This document shows, piece after piece, positions 25,530 through 34,439 of a stretch of 64,000 nucleotides of DNA. How positions within the stretch are numbered: the stretch's first letter is position 1; each line of letters starts with the position of its first letter. Location of the stretch: the NCBI GenBank assembly GCA_943361925.1, contig CALRIT020000001.1, forward strand, positions 310,001 through 374,000, written 5' to 3'. Both the position numbers and the translations under genes were made by a program. The stretch is from CAISCU01 sp943361925. GTDB lineage: Bacteria > Bacteroidota > Bacteroidia > UKL13-3. Under the pieces are notes generated by a model. It searched no databases, was not told where the DNA came from, and was given only the letters and a program-made list of their open reading frames with translations.

Positions 25530-25678
25530 CGACCACCTTCGGGGTCGAATTGCTTTTGCTCGAATGTTTCTATAAACATGTGAACCTGTCGGGTTCATGA
25601 ATTTTTGAAAATAAAAACTGGTATTAAATTTTATCAAATATTCTACTAAAATTAGTACTCACGACTCAGAAGGAGTCG
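25530..25678. repeat. 181-bp tandem stem-loop array, right arm
   Basis: One unit continues on the far side of the transposase gene: c at 25530-25547, a at 25581-25597 and b at 25662-25678. The spacings (c to right half of a 62 bases, right half of a to b 70 bases) equal those in the left arm. The spacer from 25546 to 25690 closely matches 24691 to 24835. No b copy precedes the first c here; its expected place near 25481 holds only a weak inverted repeat CCTTA/TAAGG. Confidence 0.9.
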
Positions 25679-25735
25679 CATGTTTATAGAAATTCCTTAA
25701 ATTAAAAAGCTATTAGATTTCGCAATCCCACAAAC

Positions 25736-25764
25736 AAAAAAGCCGCTTCAAAATTGAAGCGGCT
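25736..25764 (-). terminator. terminator of gyrA
   Basis: The stem AGCCGCTTCA/TGAAGCGGCT with an AAAT loop is followed on the reverse strand by TTTTTGTTTG, just after the gyrA stop. Confidence 0.9.
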
Positions 25765-25789
25765 TTTCTATTATTTAAGAATAAACAAT

Positions 25790-28357
25790 TTACTCTGTTG
25801 GTGGTGTTTCGGTTTCTTCCGTTGTTGCTTCTGATGTGCTTTCAGGAGCTTCTCCAGTCATATCAATTACACCTTCGATGATGGTTCCATCCTCTCCTAT
25901 CAATTCATCTTCTTCACCTTCAATCACATCAATTTTTGCCACCGATGCAATTTCATCTTTATCACCAATATTAATCAATCTTACTCCTTGTGTAACACGA
26001 CCTAATACTCTCAAATCTTTCATTGCCAAACGAATGGTAATTCCAGATTTGTTAATAATCATGATATCGTTATTGTCATCAACATCTTTGATAGCTACCA
26101 ATTTACCAGTTTTATCAGTAATGTTCATAGCACGAACTCCTTTACCACCGCGATTGGTAATACGGTATTCTTCAACCTCAGAACGTTTACCCATTCCATT
26201 TTCACTTACAACCAAAACATTGGTTAAAGCTGGATCTGCAATAGAAACCATTCCAATAACTTCATCACCTTCATCTAAACGGATAGCTCTAACTCCAGTT
26301 GCATTTCTACCCATTGGACGCACTGTACTTTCATTGAAACGAATAGCTTTACCTTCTCTTGATGCAATAATGATTTCGCTGGTACCACTGGTTAATCTTG
26401 CTTCAACCAAATGATCACCTTCTCTAACAGTAATGGCGTTAATTCCATTTGCTCTGGGGCGACTATAAGCTTCAAGTGTAGTTTTCTTAATGGTGCCTTT
26501 TTGAGTAACCATAATCACATTTGCCTGGTTGATATACTCCTGGTCGTTTAAGTTTTTAACATTCAAGAATGCTTTCACTTTATCATCAGCTGGCATGTTG
26601 ATGAGGTTTTGAATTGCTCTTCCTTTGGAAGTTTTTTCTCCTTCAGGAATTTCAAAAATCCTCAACCAGAAACATCTTCCTTGTTCTGTAAACAACAACA
26701 AGAAATTATGATTGGTTGCCATGAAAATGTATTCAACGAAATCTTCCTGACGTTTTGCAACGCCTCTACTTCCTCTTCCACCGCGGTTTTGAGTGCGGTA
26801 TTCGCTCAATGATGTTCTTTTTACATAACCCAAATGTGAGATGGTAATTACCACTTCATCATCCGGAATTAAGTCTTCCATGCTCATCTCGTTTCCGCTC
26901 ATTTCAATGATTGAGCGACGAGCATCAGCATATTTCTCTTTCATTTCGAGTAATTCGTCTTTGATGATTTTCATACGAATTGATTCATCTCCAAGAATTT
27001 CTCTTAAATGTGTAATAAACTTCATCAACTCAGCGTATTCTGCGCGGATTTTATCTCTTTCAAGTCCGGTTAAACGCTGTAACCTCATATCTAAAATAGC
27101 TTTTGCTTGAATTTCAGATAATTTGAAGTTTTCAATTAATCCTGCTTTTGCATCATCCGGATTTACGCTCTTTCTGATTAACGCAATTACCTCATCTAAA
27201 TGATCTAAAGCAATTAATAAACCTTCTAAAATATGAGCTCTTTTTAATGCTTCATCCAATTCATATTGAGTTCTTCTAACTACAACTTCATGTCTGTGTT
27301 CAACATAAAACTTAATTAAACCCAATAAGTTCAAAGTTTCTGGTCTTCCTTTAACCAAACAAACATTGTTAATGTTAAATGAAGTCTGTAACTGAGTGTA
27401 TTTGTATAATTTGTTTAAGATAACGTTTGGAACTGCTTCACGTTTTAAATCGTAAACAATTCGCATACCATCTCTATCACTCTCATCTCTGATATCAGAA
27501 ATACCTTCAATTACTTTTTCATTGATTAACTCAGCTGTTCTTTCAATTAAATAAGATTTATTTACCTGATAAGGAATTTCAGAAACTATGATTTGGTTTT
27601 TGCCTGATGCTGAAGTTTCGAAATTGGCTTTTGCACGCATTACAATACGTCCACGACCCGTTTCAAAAGCTTCTTTTACACCTTCATATCCGTAAATGGT
27701 ACCACCCGTTGGAAAATCGGGAGCCTTCACGTACTTCATTAAATCAGCTACAGTAACTTCCTTATTATCAATATATGCTACAACACCATCAATTACTTCG
27801 CCTAAATTATGCGGAGCCATATTGGTAGCCATACCTACAGCAATACCTGAAGCACCATTCACTAATAAATTAGGAATTTTAGCCGGCATAACTGTCGGTT
27901 CTTGCAAACTATCGTCGAAATTGGGACGAAAATCAACTGTATTCTTCTCTAAATCAACCAATAACTCTTCTGCAATTTTTCTCAATCTTGCTTCCGTATA
28001 ACGCATTGCAGCAGGTGGATCTCCATCCACAGAACCAAAGTTTCCCTGGCCATCAACAAGCATATAGCGCATATTCCACTCTTGTGCCATCCTAACCATG
28101 GTATCGTAAACCGATGAATCACCATGTGGATGGTACTTACCTAATACCTCTCCTACAATTCTCGCTGATTTTTTGTAAGGTCTGTTCGATGCCAGCCCCA
28201 ATTCTGTCATACCATACAAAACCCTTCTATGTACGGGTTTCAATCCATCTCTAACATCCGGTAAGGCCCGGCTCACAATAACCGACATCGAATAATCGAT
28301 GTAGGCGGTCTTCATTTCATCCTCAATGTTAATCGGAATAATTCTGTCTTCTGCCAT
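25790..28357 (-). CDS. gyrA: DNA gyrase subunit A
   Basis: An 855-residue topoisomerase subunit. The breakage-reunion domain begins IEDEMKTAYIDYSMSVIVSRA; the active-site Tyr120 lies in AAMRYTEARL, and HPHGDSSVYDTMVR (76-89) is the quinolone-sensitivity region, with Ser81 and Asp85 in the positions equal to E. coli Ser83 and Asp87. The C-terminal half has the beta-pinwheel repeats and the GyrA box QNRGGRG, so this is gyrase rather than ParC. The tail is acidic (TEETETPPTE). It acts with GyrB to add negative supercoils; gyrB is not in the window. It is a single gene with its own terminator. Confidence 0.98.
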   Translation of the reverse strand: MAEDRIIPINIEDEMKTAYIDYSMSVIVSRALPDVRDGLKPVHRRVLYGMTELGLASNRPYKKSARIVGEVLGKYHPHGDSSVYDTMVRMAQEWNMRYMLVDGQGNFGSVDGDPPAAMRYTEARLRKIAEELLVDLEKNTVDFRPNFDDSLQEPTVMPAKIPNLLVNGASGIAVGMATNMAPHNLGEVIDGVVAYIDNKEVTVADLMKYVKAPDFPTGGTIYGYEGVKEAFETGRGRIVMRAKANFETSASGKNQIIVSEIPYQVNKSYLIERTAELINEKVIEGISDIRDESDRDGMRIVYDLKREAVPNVILNKLYKYTQLQTSFNINNVCLVKGRPETLNLLGLIKFYVEHRHEVVVRRTQYELDEALKRAHILEGLLIALDHLDEVIALIRKSVNPDDAKAGLIENFKLSEIQAKAILDMRLQRLTGLERDKIRAEYAELMKFITHLREILGDESIRMKIIKDELLEMKEKYADARRSIIEMSGNEMSMEDLIPDDEVVITISHLGYVKRTSLSEYRTQNRGGRGSRGVAKRQEDFVEYIFMATNHNFLLLFTEQGRCFWLRIFEIPEGEKTSKGRAIQNLINMPADDKVKAFLNVKNLNDQEYINQANVIMVTQKGTIKKTTLEAYSRPRANGINAITVREGDHLVEARLTSGTSEIIIASREGKAIRFNESTVRPMGRNATGVRAIRLDEGDEVIGMVSIADPALTNVLVVSENGMGKRSEVEEYRITNRGGKGVRAMNITDKTGKLVAIKDVDDNNDIMIINKSGITIRLAMKDLRVLGRVTQGVRLINIGDKDEIASVAKIDVIEGEEDELIGEDGTIIEGVIDMTGEAPESTSEATTEETETPPTE

Positions 28358-28577
28358 TATTTAGGTTTTATTTTCTCATTCAGCATTAAAATAGTTTCAG
28401 TAGTACCCTGCTACCATTTATAGAGCTGAAATCAAAGCAACGCAAAATAGACAATTAAAATGAGTTTATGAGTTGAAAATACCCACATGTTTAAGACTTT
28501 TTGTGGAAAAAAAGGAATCGAATTTTTATGCAAATTTTGAATGAATAATAATTAGCGATTTACGATATTCGAAACTT

Positions 28578-30917
28578 ATGAAAAACAAGAAATTCAAATT
28601 TTTCTTTTTAGCTCTGTCTGTTATATTAATTCAGTTTTCACAAGCCGCTGAAAGATTAGATATTAAACACTACAATCTAAACTTAAACATTACTAATTTA
28701 AAGCCTAAAACCATTACTGGTTCAGCTATTATAACTGCTTATGTCCTTAATAATAATACTTCTTTCATTGAATTCGATTTATTAAAACTTACTGTAAAAT
28801 CGGTTTCAATAAATTCTGTTCAATTAAACTTTTCAAAAAACGATTCTTTACTAATTATTCAATTACCCAATAGTAGACAAAAAGGTGATTCAATTTCTGT
28901 AAAAATTGAATATGAAGGACAACCAATAGCAGATGCTAAATGGGGTGGATTTTATTTTACCGGGAATTATTCATTTAATATGGGCGTTGGCTTTGCTTCT
29001 AATCCTCATAATTTTGGTCGTTGTTGGTTTCCTTGTAATGATAACTTTACCGACCGCTCCACTTATGAATACCATATAGAAACTGATTCTGGATTTGCTG
29101 CTATTTGTGGTGGTGAATTTATTGGTTTTAATAATAACGTTTGGAATTGGAAAATTAAGCAGGCAATTCCAACTTATTTGGCTTCTATAGCTGTTGGGAA
29201 ATATGTTATGGTGAATGATGTGTTTAATTCAGGTAGTAAAAGTATTCCCGTGATTTTAGCTTCTGAAGCAAAAGATACTTCAAATTTTAAAGCATCATTT
29301 GTTAGATTAAAACAAGCTATTACTTGTTTTGAAGAGCGTTTTGGTCCTTATTTATTTGATAGAGTTGGTTTTGTAGGAGTTCCTTTTAATTCAGGGGCTA
29401 TGGAACATGCTGCAAATATTGCTTATCCGCTTTATGCCATCAATGGAAATACCGATTATGAAACTTTAATGGCTCATGAACTTTCTCATCATTGGTGGGG
29501 AAATTTAGCAACCTGCAGAACTGCTCCCGATATGTGGCTAAATGAAGGCTGGGCCAGCTTTTGTGAAGCTTTATTTTTGGAATGTTTATATGGGAAGGAA
29601 AAATACAATGAGGATATTAAAGATAAAACTTTTGAGGTTTTCAGATGGGCTCATGTAAGAGATGAAGCTTACAGAGCAGTTTCAGGAGTTCCTCACGATT
29701 TTACTTATGGTACCCATGTTTATACAAAAGGGGCTTTAATGGTTAATACGCTTCGAACTGTTATGGGTGATGAGTCATTTTTCAATGCATGTAAGGCTTA
29801 TTTAGCAAAAAATAGCTTTCAGGATGTTTCTTCAGCTAGCTTGTTAAATGAATTCCAAAAATTTACCACAATCAATCTTTCGGCATTCTTCGACCATTGG
29901 ATTTATAATCCCGGAAATACCAATGTTTACTTGAATAAATGGAAATTTACTTTGGGAAATGCCCACAATTTGCTTGAAGTTTCATTTAGAGAACATGTAA
30001 GGATTTCAAAATCACTTTATACACCTCTCCCTTTGGTTTATAGAGTTTTTGATAAAAACGGAAAAAGTTTAGATTTTCCTTTTTCATTGAATTCGGAGAT
30101 GTTAGATACTTTTTTTATGACTCCATTTGATTTTATTCCTGAGTATGATATTATCAATCCTGATAATTCAATTGCTTTGGCTAAAACCTACGAGCATCAG
30201 GTTATTAAAGGAACAGGTGTTAAACAGCTGCCAAATGCTCTTTTAACTATTACAGTTCAAAACAATCCTGATTCATTTACCATTTTAGCTGAAAACTATT
30301 TTACAGGTGTCAATCCAAATGAATTTGCAGTAAAAGGACTAAGATTTTCTCCAGACAGATTCTGGAAAATTGATGGCTTATTTCCTCCTGCTTTTAAAGC
30401 TACTGCATTTTTTAATTATGATGGAAGTAGTCCTTCTTCAAAAAATGGTGGTGGTTTAGATAATGATTTACTTAAGGTTGATGAAAGCGGATTGGTATTG
30501 TTGTATCGTTCCAGACCAGATACTGCCTGGACAATAGAAACCGAATTGACCTGGCAATCAGGTTCATCATTAACGGATAAAACAGGTAGATTTTGGGTGA
30601 ATAATTTGAAAAAAGGTGAATATGCTTTTGGTAGACAAGAAGCAGGTGCCGGAACGAAGGATTTGAATAAAAAGCAAGCTCAGTTGAAAATATTCCCAAA
30701 TCCGAACAATGGGAAGTTTAGCGTTGAATTACCTGAAAACCATTTAGATGGAAATCTTTTTGTATATGATAAAAACGGAATTTTGATTCAAAAGGAATTT
30801 GTTAAATCTGGAGCAGTTCATTATGAAAGTCAGATTAAAAATCCAGTTCCATCGAGTTATTTCATCGTTTTTGAAGATGAAAAAGGTAAATTAAATGGGC
30901 AATTAGTGGTTCAATAA
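28578..30917 (+). CDS. M1-family aminopeptidase with T9SS sorting domain
   Basis: A 779-residue secreted zinc peptidase. The signal peptide ends near residue 23 (SQAAE). The substrate motif GAMEH is at 273-277, and the zinc site HELSH at 300-304 is followed after 18 residues by Glu323 in WLNEGW, the exact M1 spacing. The last ~80 residues form a type A T9SS sorting domain (LKIFPNPNNGKFSVEL ... GKLNGQLVVQ), so the protein is exported across the outer membrane and attached or released. It removes N-terminal residues from peptides outside the cell. It is convergent with a second T9SS metalloprotease 13 bases away. Confidence 0.92.
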   Translation: MKNKKFKFFFLALSVILIQFSQAAERLDIKHYNLNLNITNLKPKTITGSAIITAYVLNNNTSFIEFDLLKLTVKSVSINSVQLNFSKNDSLLIIQLPNSRQKGDSISVKIEYEGQPIADAKWGGFYFTGNYSFNMGVGFASNPHNFGRCWFPCNDNFTDRSTYEYHIETDSGFAAICGGEFIGFNNNVWNWKIKQAIPTYLASIAVGKYVMVNDVFNSGSKSIPVILASEAKDTSNFKASFVRLKQAITCFEERFGPYLFDRVGFVGVPFNSGAMEHAANIAYPLYAINGNTDYETLMAHELSHHWWGNLATCRTAPDMWLNEGWASFCEALFLECLYGKEKYNEDIKDKTFEVFRWAHVRDEAYRAVSGVPHDFTYGTHVYTKGALMVNTLRTVMGDESFFNACKAYLAKNSFQDVSSASLLNEFQKFTTINLSAFFDHWIYNPGNTNVYLNKWKFTLGNAHNLLEVSFREHVRISKSLYTPLPLVYRVFDKNGKSLDFPFSLNSEMLDTFFMTPFDFIPEYDIINPDNSIALAKTYEHQVIKGTGVKQLPNALLTITVQNNPDSFTILAENYFTGVNPNEFAVKGLRFSPDRFWKIDGLFPPAFKATAFFNYDGSSPSSKNGGGLDNDLLKVDESGLVLLYRSRPDTAWTIETELTWQSGSSLTDKTGRFWVNNLKKGEYAFGRQEAGAGTKDLNKKQAQLKIFPNPNNGKFSVELPENHLDGNLFVYDKNGILIQKEFVKSGAVHYESQIKNPVPSSYFIVFEDEKGKLNGQLVVQ

Positions 30918-30930
30918 ATTCGAATCAATC

Positions 30931-32334
30931 CTATTCCTCACAAATTACCCTACTTGTAAAGGTTCCAAATTCATTGATAAACTGAAGAACAAATATTCCA
31001 GTTTTACGAATCTGGAATGTATTTTCAGTACCGGCTTGAACTGCTGATTCATGGATAATTTTGCCTGAAAGATCAATTATTTTTAAGGTTCCAGATGTTT
31101 TTGAAACCAATTGAATATCTCTATTTATTGCAGCAGGATTTGGATAAAATTTGAATCCGTTTTCGAACCTGATATCCTGAACTCCTGAAAGCACTTCTTT
31201 GGTTGTAAAGGATATAGCTTCTGAATAATTTCCGCATGTATTTGCCCTAGTAATGGCTTTTACTCTCCATTTATAATCCCATGTTCCATATAATGTTGTT
31301 GCTACAACCTGTGTATCTTCTGTTAATGACTCAAAGTTTAAAAACTCCCAAGCACCAAATCGAGCAACTTGAACATAATATGCATAAGCTCCTGGGACTT
31401 TTTGCCAAACTAACTGAATAGATTTAGGATTTAAATTTGAATCGTTTACACTTGGAAATAAAGGCATTGGAGGATTCAGAGTATCGATATCAGCTGTTTG
31501 TTGAGCAATATTTCTACTTTGAAGGTCGGATTGCATTGCTAATTGTTGCTCTGAGCTAAATCTACCTTGACAAACATCAGAGGAGTAACTCATATAAATT
31601 GAGCTATCAGGTTTAAAGAAAATCCCGTTAGGATCTTGAAGTTCGTATGGTAAAGGGCAGGACCATCTATCTGAAACGTAATCAGCTTTTGTGTCGCAAA
31701 ATCCATCTGCAGTTTCTCTACAATTTGAACCATCAATCTTTTCTATAAATTGTTCAGAGGGTCTACTTCCGCCTTCCCAGCCATAAAAAGTATGCGGTAA
31801 TCCGAAAAAGTGGCCCAATTCGTGGGTCAAAGTTGTTGCATTTGTACCTTGACATCTATTTAAAACAAATACCACATCAACACCAGGAAAATAAACACCA
31901 CACCACTGGTTTCCGGTACCCTGAAAAAATACATTTACTGCTCCCGGAACTTTGTAGTTTTCGGCATTGTCATAAATCGCATCTATATCACCTTTATAAA
32001 GATCGCTATTATTGATGAATCTGATTGGCCCATTTAAATAAAACCTAAAGCTTGTTGGAGCAAAGTCCTTATTGATATCACATAAAGCCTGAAGAGCACT
32101 TTCAATTTTATAATATCCTACTCCATCATCAGTTCCTGTTATATGAATTTGGATAGGTACATACAGAATTCCTGCTTTTTTAAAGAAGGTTTGGTTGTTA
32201 TCGAGCCCAATTTGAAATTTTTTCAAAGTAGCCAATTGTGCCTCAGACATTACTGTCGCGCAATGCTTTTCCTGCGCCAGTAAAGGATTTGACACGACTA
32301 GTAGATAAAACAGAATTAGTTTAATGTGTTTCAT
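30931..32334 (-). CDS. M43 (pappalysin-type) metalloprotease with Fn3-like and T9SS sorting domains
   Basis: About 467 residues from MKHIKLILFY, chosen because it begins a signal peptide ending near LLAQ; the longer frame adds four residues. The zinc site HELGHFFGLPH (His171, His175, His181) is the metzincin type used by pappalysin-like M43 proteases. Downstream is a fibronectin-III-like region (SIQLVWQKVPGAYAYYVQV) and then a T9SS sorting domain (FKFYPNPAAINRDIQL ... FTSRVICEE). Several Cys pairs in the catalytic part suggest disulfides and an extracellular life. It probably degrades proteins outside the cell, as does its neighbour. Confidence 0.88.
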   Translation of the reverse strand: MKHIKLILFYLLVVSNPLLAQEKHCATVMSEAQLATLKKFQIGLDNNQTFFKKAGILYVPIQIHITGTDDGVGYYKIESALQALCDINKDFAPTSFRFYLNGPIRFINNSDLYKGDIDAIYDNAENYKVPGAVNVFFQGTGNQWCGVYFPGVDVVFVLNRCQGTNATTLTHELGHFFGLPHTFYGWEGGSRPSEQFIEKIDGSNCRETADGFCDTKADYVSDRWSCPLPYELQDPNGIFFKPDSSIYMSYSSDVCQGRFSSEQQLAMQSDLQSRNIAQQTADIDTLNPPMPLFPSVNDSNLNPKSIQLVWQKVPGAYAYYVQVARFGAWEFLNFESLTEDTQVVATTLYGTWDYKWRVKAITRANTCGNYSEAISFTTKEVLSGVQDIRFENGFKFYPNPAAINRDIQLVSKTSGTLKIIDLSGKIIHESAVQAGTENTFQIRKTGIFVLQFINEFGTFTSRVICEE

Positions 32335-32402
32335 ATTGTCAAACATAACATAAAGTTTTGAAGAAAGGTTTGAATTGTACTTTTAATTAAACATCGCTTT
32401 TA

Positions 32403-32410
32403 TACATTTG
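32403..32410 (+). promoter_or_regulatory. candidate Bacteroidota -7 element (TACATTTG)
   Basis: TACATTTG lies 20 bases before the ATG of the dehydrogenase gene and matches TANNTTTG. The -33 box is not well conserved. Confidence 0.45.
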
Positions 32411-32429
32411 CGGGGCAAAATTTTTAGCA

Positions 32430-33320
32430 ATGAAGAATATTACAGTTATTGGATCGGGAACTATGGGTAATGGAATTGCCCACGTATTTGCGCAAAATGA
32501 TTATAGCGTAAACTTGATCGACGTAAATGAAACTCAATTAAAAAAAGCCATTGAAACAATTGGCAAAAATCTCGACAGACAAGTGTCGAAAGGCAGTTTA
32601 ACAGAGGCTGACAAAACACGCACTTTGGGAAACATCACTACTTTTACTAGTTTAAAAGATGCTTGTGCAAATGCAGATTTAGTTGTTGAGGCTGCAAGTG
32701 AAAACATCAATATCAAATTAGATATTTTCAAACAAATTGATGAATACACCCCTGCTCATTGTATTTTAGCTTCAAACACTTCTTCAATTTCAATCACAAA
32801 GATTGCAAGTGTTACTAAAAGAGCTGATAAAGTTATTGGAATGCACTTCATGAATCCGGTGCCCGTAATGAAATTGGTAGAGGTAATTAATGGTTACAAA
32901 ACTTCTGCTGAGGTAAGTGATGCTGTTGTAACTCTTTCTAAAGCAATTGGAAAAGTACCTGCTATTGCAAATGATTACGCTGGATTTATTGCCAATCGTA
33001 TTTTAATGCCAATGATTAATGAAGCAATTATTTGTCTTCAATCTGGTGTTGGTACTGTTGAATCAATTGATACGGTTATGAAATTGGGTATGGCTCATCC
33101 AATGGGTCCATTGCAATTAGCTGATTTTATTGGACTAGATGTTTGTTTGGCAATTATGAATGTATTGTATGATGGATTAGGTCAGGATAAATATGCGCCT
33201 TCTCCATTATTAGTAAACATGGTTACTGCAGGTAATTTAGGTGTAAAATCTGGTGAAGGTTTTTTCAAATACACTGCTGGTAGCAAAGAATTGGTAGTAA
33301 GCGATTTATTCAAAAAATAA
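32430..33320 (+). CDS. 3-hydroxybutyryl-CoA (3-hydroxyacyl-CoA) dehydrogenase
   Basis: A 296-residue cytoplasmic enzyme. The NAD-binding fold starts at once (ITVIGSGTMGNGIAHVFAQ, GxGxxG), followed by the acidic Asp of LIDVN that selects NAD(H). The catalytic segment FMNPVPVMKLVEVING and the C-terminal helical domain (NRILMPMINEAI, GMAHPMGPLQLADFIGLD) are those of short hydroxyacyl-CoA dehydrogenases. It interconverts acetoacetyl-CoA and 3-hydroxybutyryl-CoA, used in fatty-acid or butyrate-type metabolism. It is a single gene with a promoter-like box upstream and a strong terminator downstream. Confidence 0.93.
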   Translation: MKNITVIGSGTMGNGIAHVFAQNDYSVNLIDVNETQLKKAIETIGKNLDRQVSKGSLTEADKTRTLGNITTFTSLKDACANADLVVEAASENINIKLDIFKQIDEYTPAHCILASNTSSISITKIASVTKRADKVIGMHFMNPVPVMKLVEVINGYKTSAEVSDAVVTLSKAIGKVPAIANDYAGFIANRILMPMINEAIICLQSGVGTVESIDTVMKLGMAHPMGPLQLADFIGLDVCLAIMNVLYDGLGQDKYAPSPLLVNMVTAGNLGVKSGEGFFKYTAGSKELVVSDLFKK

Positions 33321-33340
33321 GTTATATCTTTAATATTTTA

Positions 33341-33376
33341 AAAGCGGCTGTTTCAAATAGAAGCAGCCGCTTTTTT
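33341..33376 (+). terminator. terminator after the hydroxyacyl-CoA dehydrogenase
   Basis: AAAGCGGCTG pairs with CAGCCGCTTT across a short loop and is followed by TTTTTT. Confidence 0.9.
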
Positions 33377-33402
33377 ATGAATAAAATCTAACTTCAAAAC
33401 AC

Positions 33403-33437
33403 AAAAAAAGGCTATCTCAATTGGTTCGAGATAGCCT
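33403..33437 (-). terminator. terminator of the reverse-strand lipoprotein gene
   Basis: AGGCTATCTC/GAGATAGCCT forms a 10-bp stem with a T run on the reverse strand, directly after the lipoprotein stop. Confidence 0.9.
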
Positions 33438-33457
33438 TTCTTTTTATAAGTTAGAGC

Positions 33458-34228
33458 TTATTTACAAGTATAACCATAAGTTGAAACTGAAACTTCCTCA
33501 CCTGAATCTTCGTCTTTCTGAGTTTCTTTAGTTACTTTACCGGTTGTATCATATTCGTAAGTATAATTAACTACAGTGGTATTACCTTCTGCATCAAGAT
33601 TAACTGATTGTTTAATTAAATTATTTGAACCTTTACCTTGTACGTCAGCAATATATGATTTTGATAAACTCAAAGCTCTGCTATCTGATTTATCAGTAAA
33701 ATAGGTGTAAGTTGTAACATCTTTTTCCTCAGGACTAGCTTCACTATAAGCAGTTTCTTTTGTTAAATTACCATTGGTATATTCATAATCAACAATAGAA
33801 TTCATTTCTTGTCCAAAGAAAGCCAATGATTGTTTTGATTTTGTGCAACGACCATCACTATCATAAGTATAAGTAAAATTAATAGTAATTGGAATTCCCA
33901 TATAAGAAGTTACTAATTTACCACTTGATGGATAATTGCTAGAATTCAAAGTGTATTCAGCATTTGCAGTCATTGAATCACCAATAATTGCAATTGTAAC
34001 TTTGCTTCCAGAATATGTATATGTAGCTGCTTGACCTTCAGCATTTAATGAAGTGATTCTATTTTGTGCATCATAAACAATTGCACCACCATCTAATAAC
34101 GTTACCAAACAAGTAGTTGCAGTTCCATTTCCGCCTCCATTGTCAGTTGTTGATGTGGTTTCTTTTTTACATGATGTAGATAACAACGCCCAGGTTGCTG
34201 CTACTAAAATAAAAAGGGTCTTTTTCAT
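33458..34228 (-). CDS. lipoprotein of a family present three times in this window (copy 1)
   Basis: A 256-residue protein with a lipoprotein signal (LVAATWALLSTSCKK, lipid Cys20) and then a Gly/Thr linker. The mature part repeats short strands of the type Y-x-Y-x-x-x-G-K/N-L-T-K/E (TYTYSGSKVTI, DYEYTNGNLTKET, TYEYDTTGKVTKET), like RHS/YD-type beta repeats. It is related to the proteins at 45494 and 46411, which have the same lipobox SCKK, the same YFTDKS/YYTDKS segment and a similar strand count. It is probably an outer-membrane or surface lipoprotein. No catalytic motif is seen and function is unknown. Confidence 0.7.
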   Translation of the reverse strand: MKKTLFILVAATWALLSTSCKKETTSTTDNGGGNGTATTCLVTLLDGGAIVYDAQNRITSLNAEGQAATYTYSGSKVTIAIIGDSMTANAEYTLNSSNYPSSGKLVTSYMGIPITINFTYTYDSDGRCTKSKQSLAFFGQEMNSIVDYEYTNGNLTKETAYSEASPEEKDVTTYTYFTDKSDSRALSLSKSYIADVQGKGSNNLIKQSVNLDAEGNTTVVNYTYEYDTTGKVTKETQKDEDSGEEVSVSTYGYTCK

Positions 34229-34439
34229 ATATGTGTTTGGTTTATGTTTTGTTTACAATTCGCAAAGATGGTATTTTTTATTACAAAATTCCTTAAAACA
34301 CTAGAATCATGCCAAATTCAATTATTATTTTTTGTCAAACATGATAATATGTTCATATATTCAGTCAATTTGTCTTTTTTAGATAAATTGTTAATAATTG
34401 GATTGGCATTTGACATAACTTTACAATCAATTATTTATT

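Noticed and set aside
24552..25678. The repeat array as a CRISPR
   Set aside because: The period is 181 bases, the repeats are several palindromes with conserved spacers between them, and no cas gene is present.
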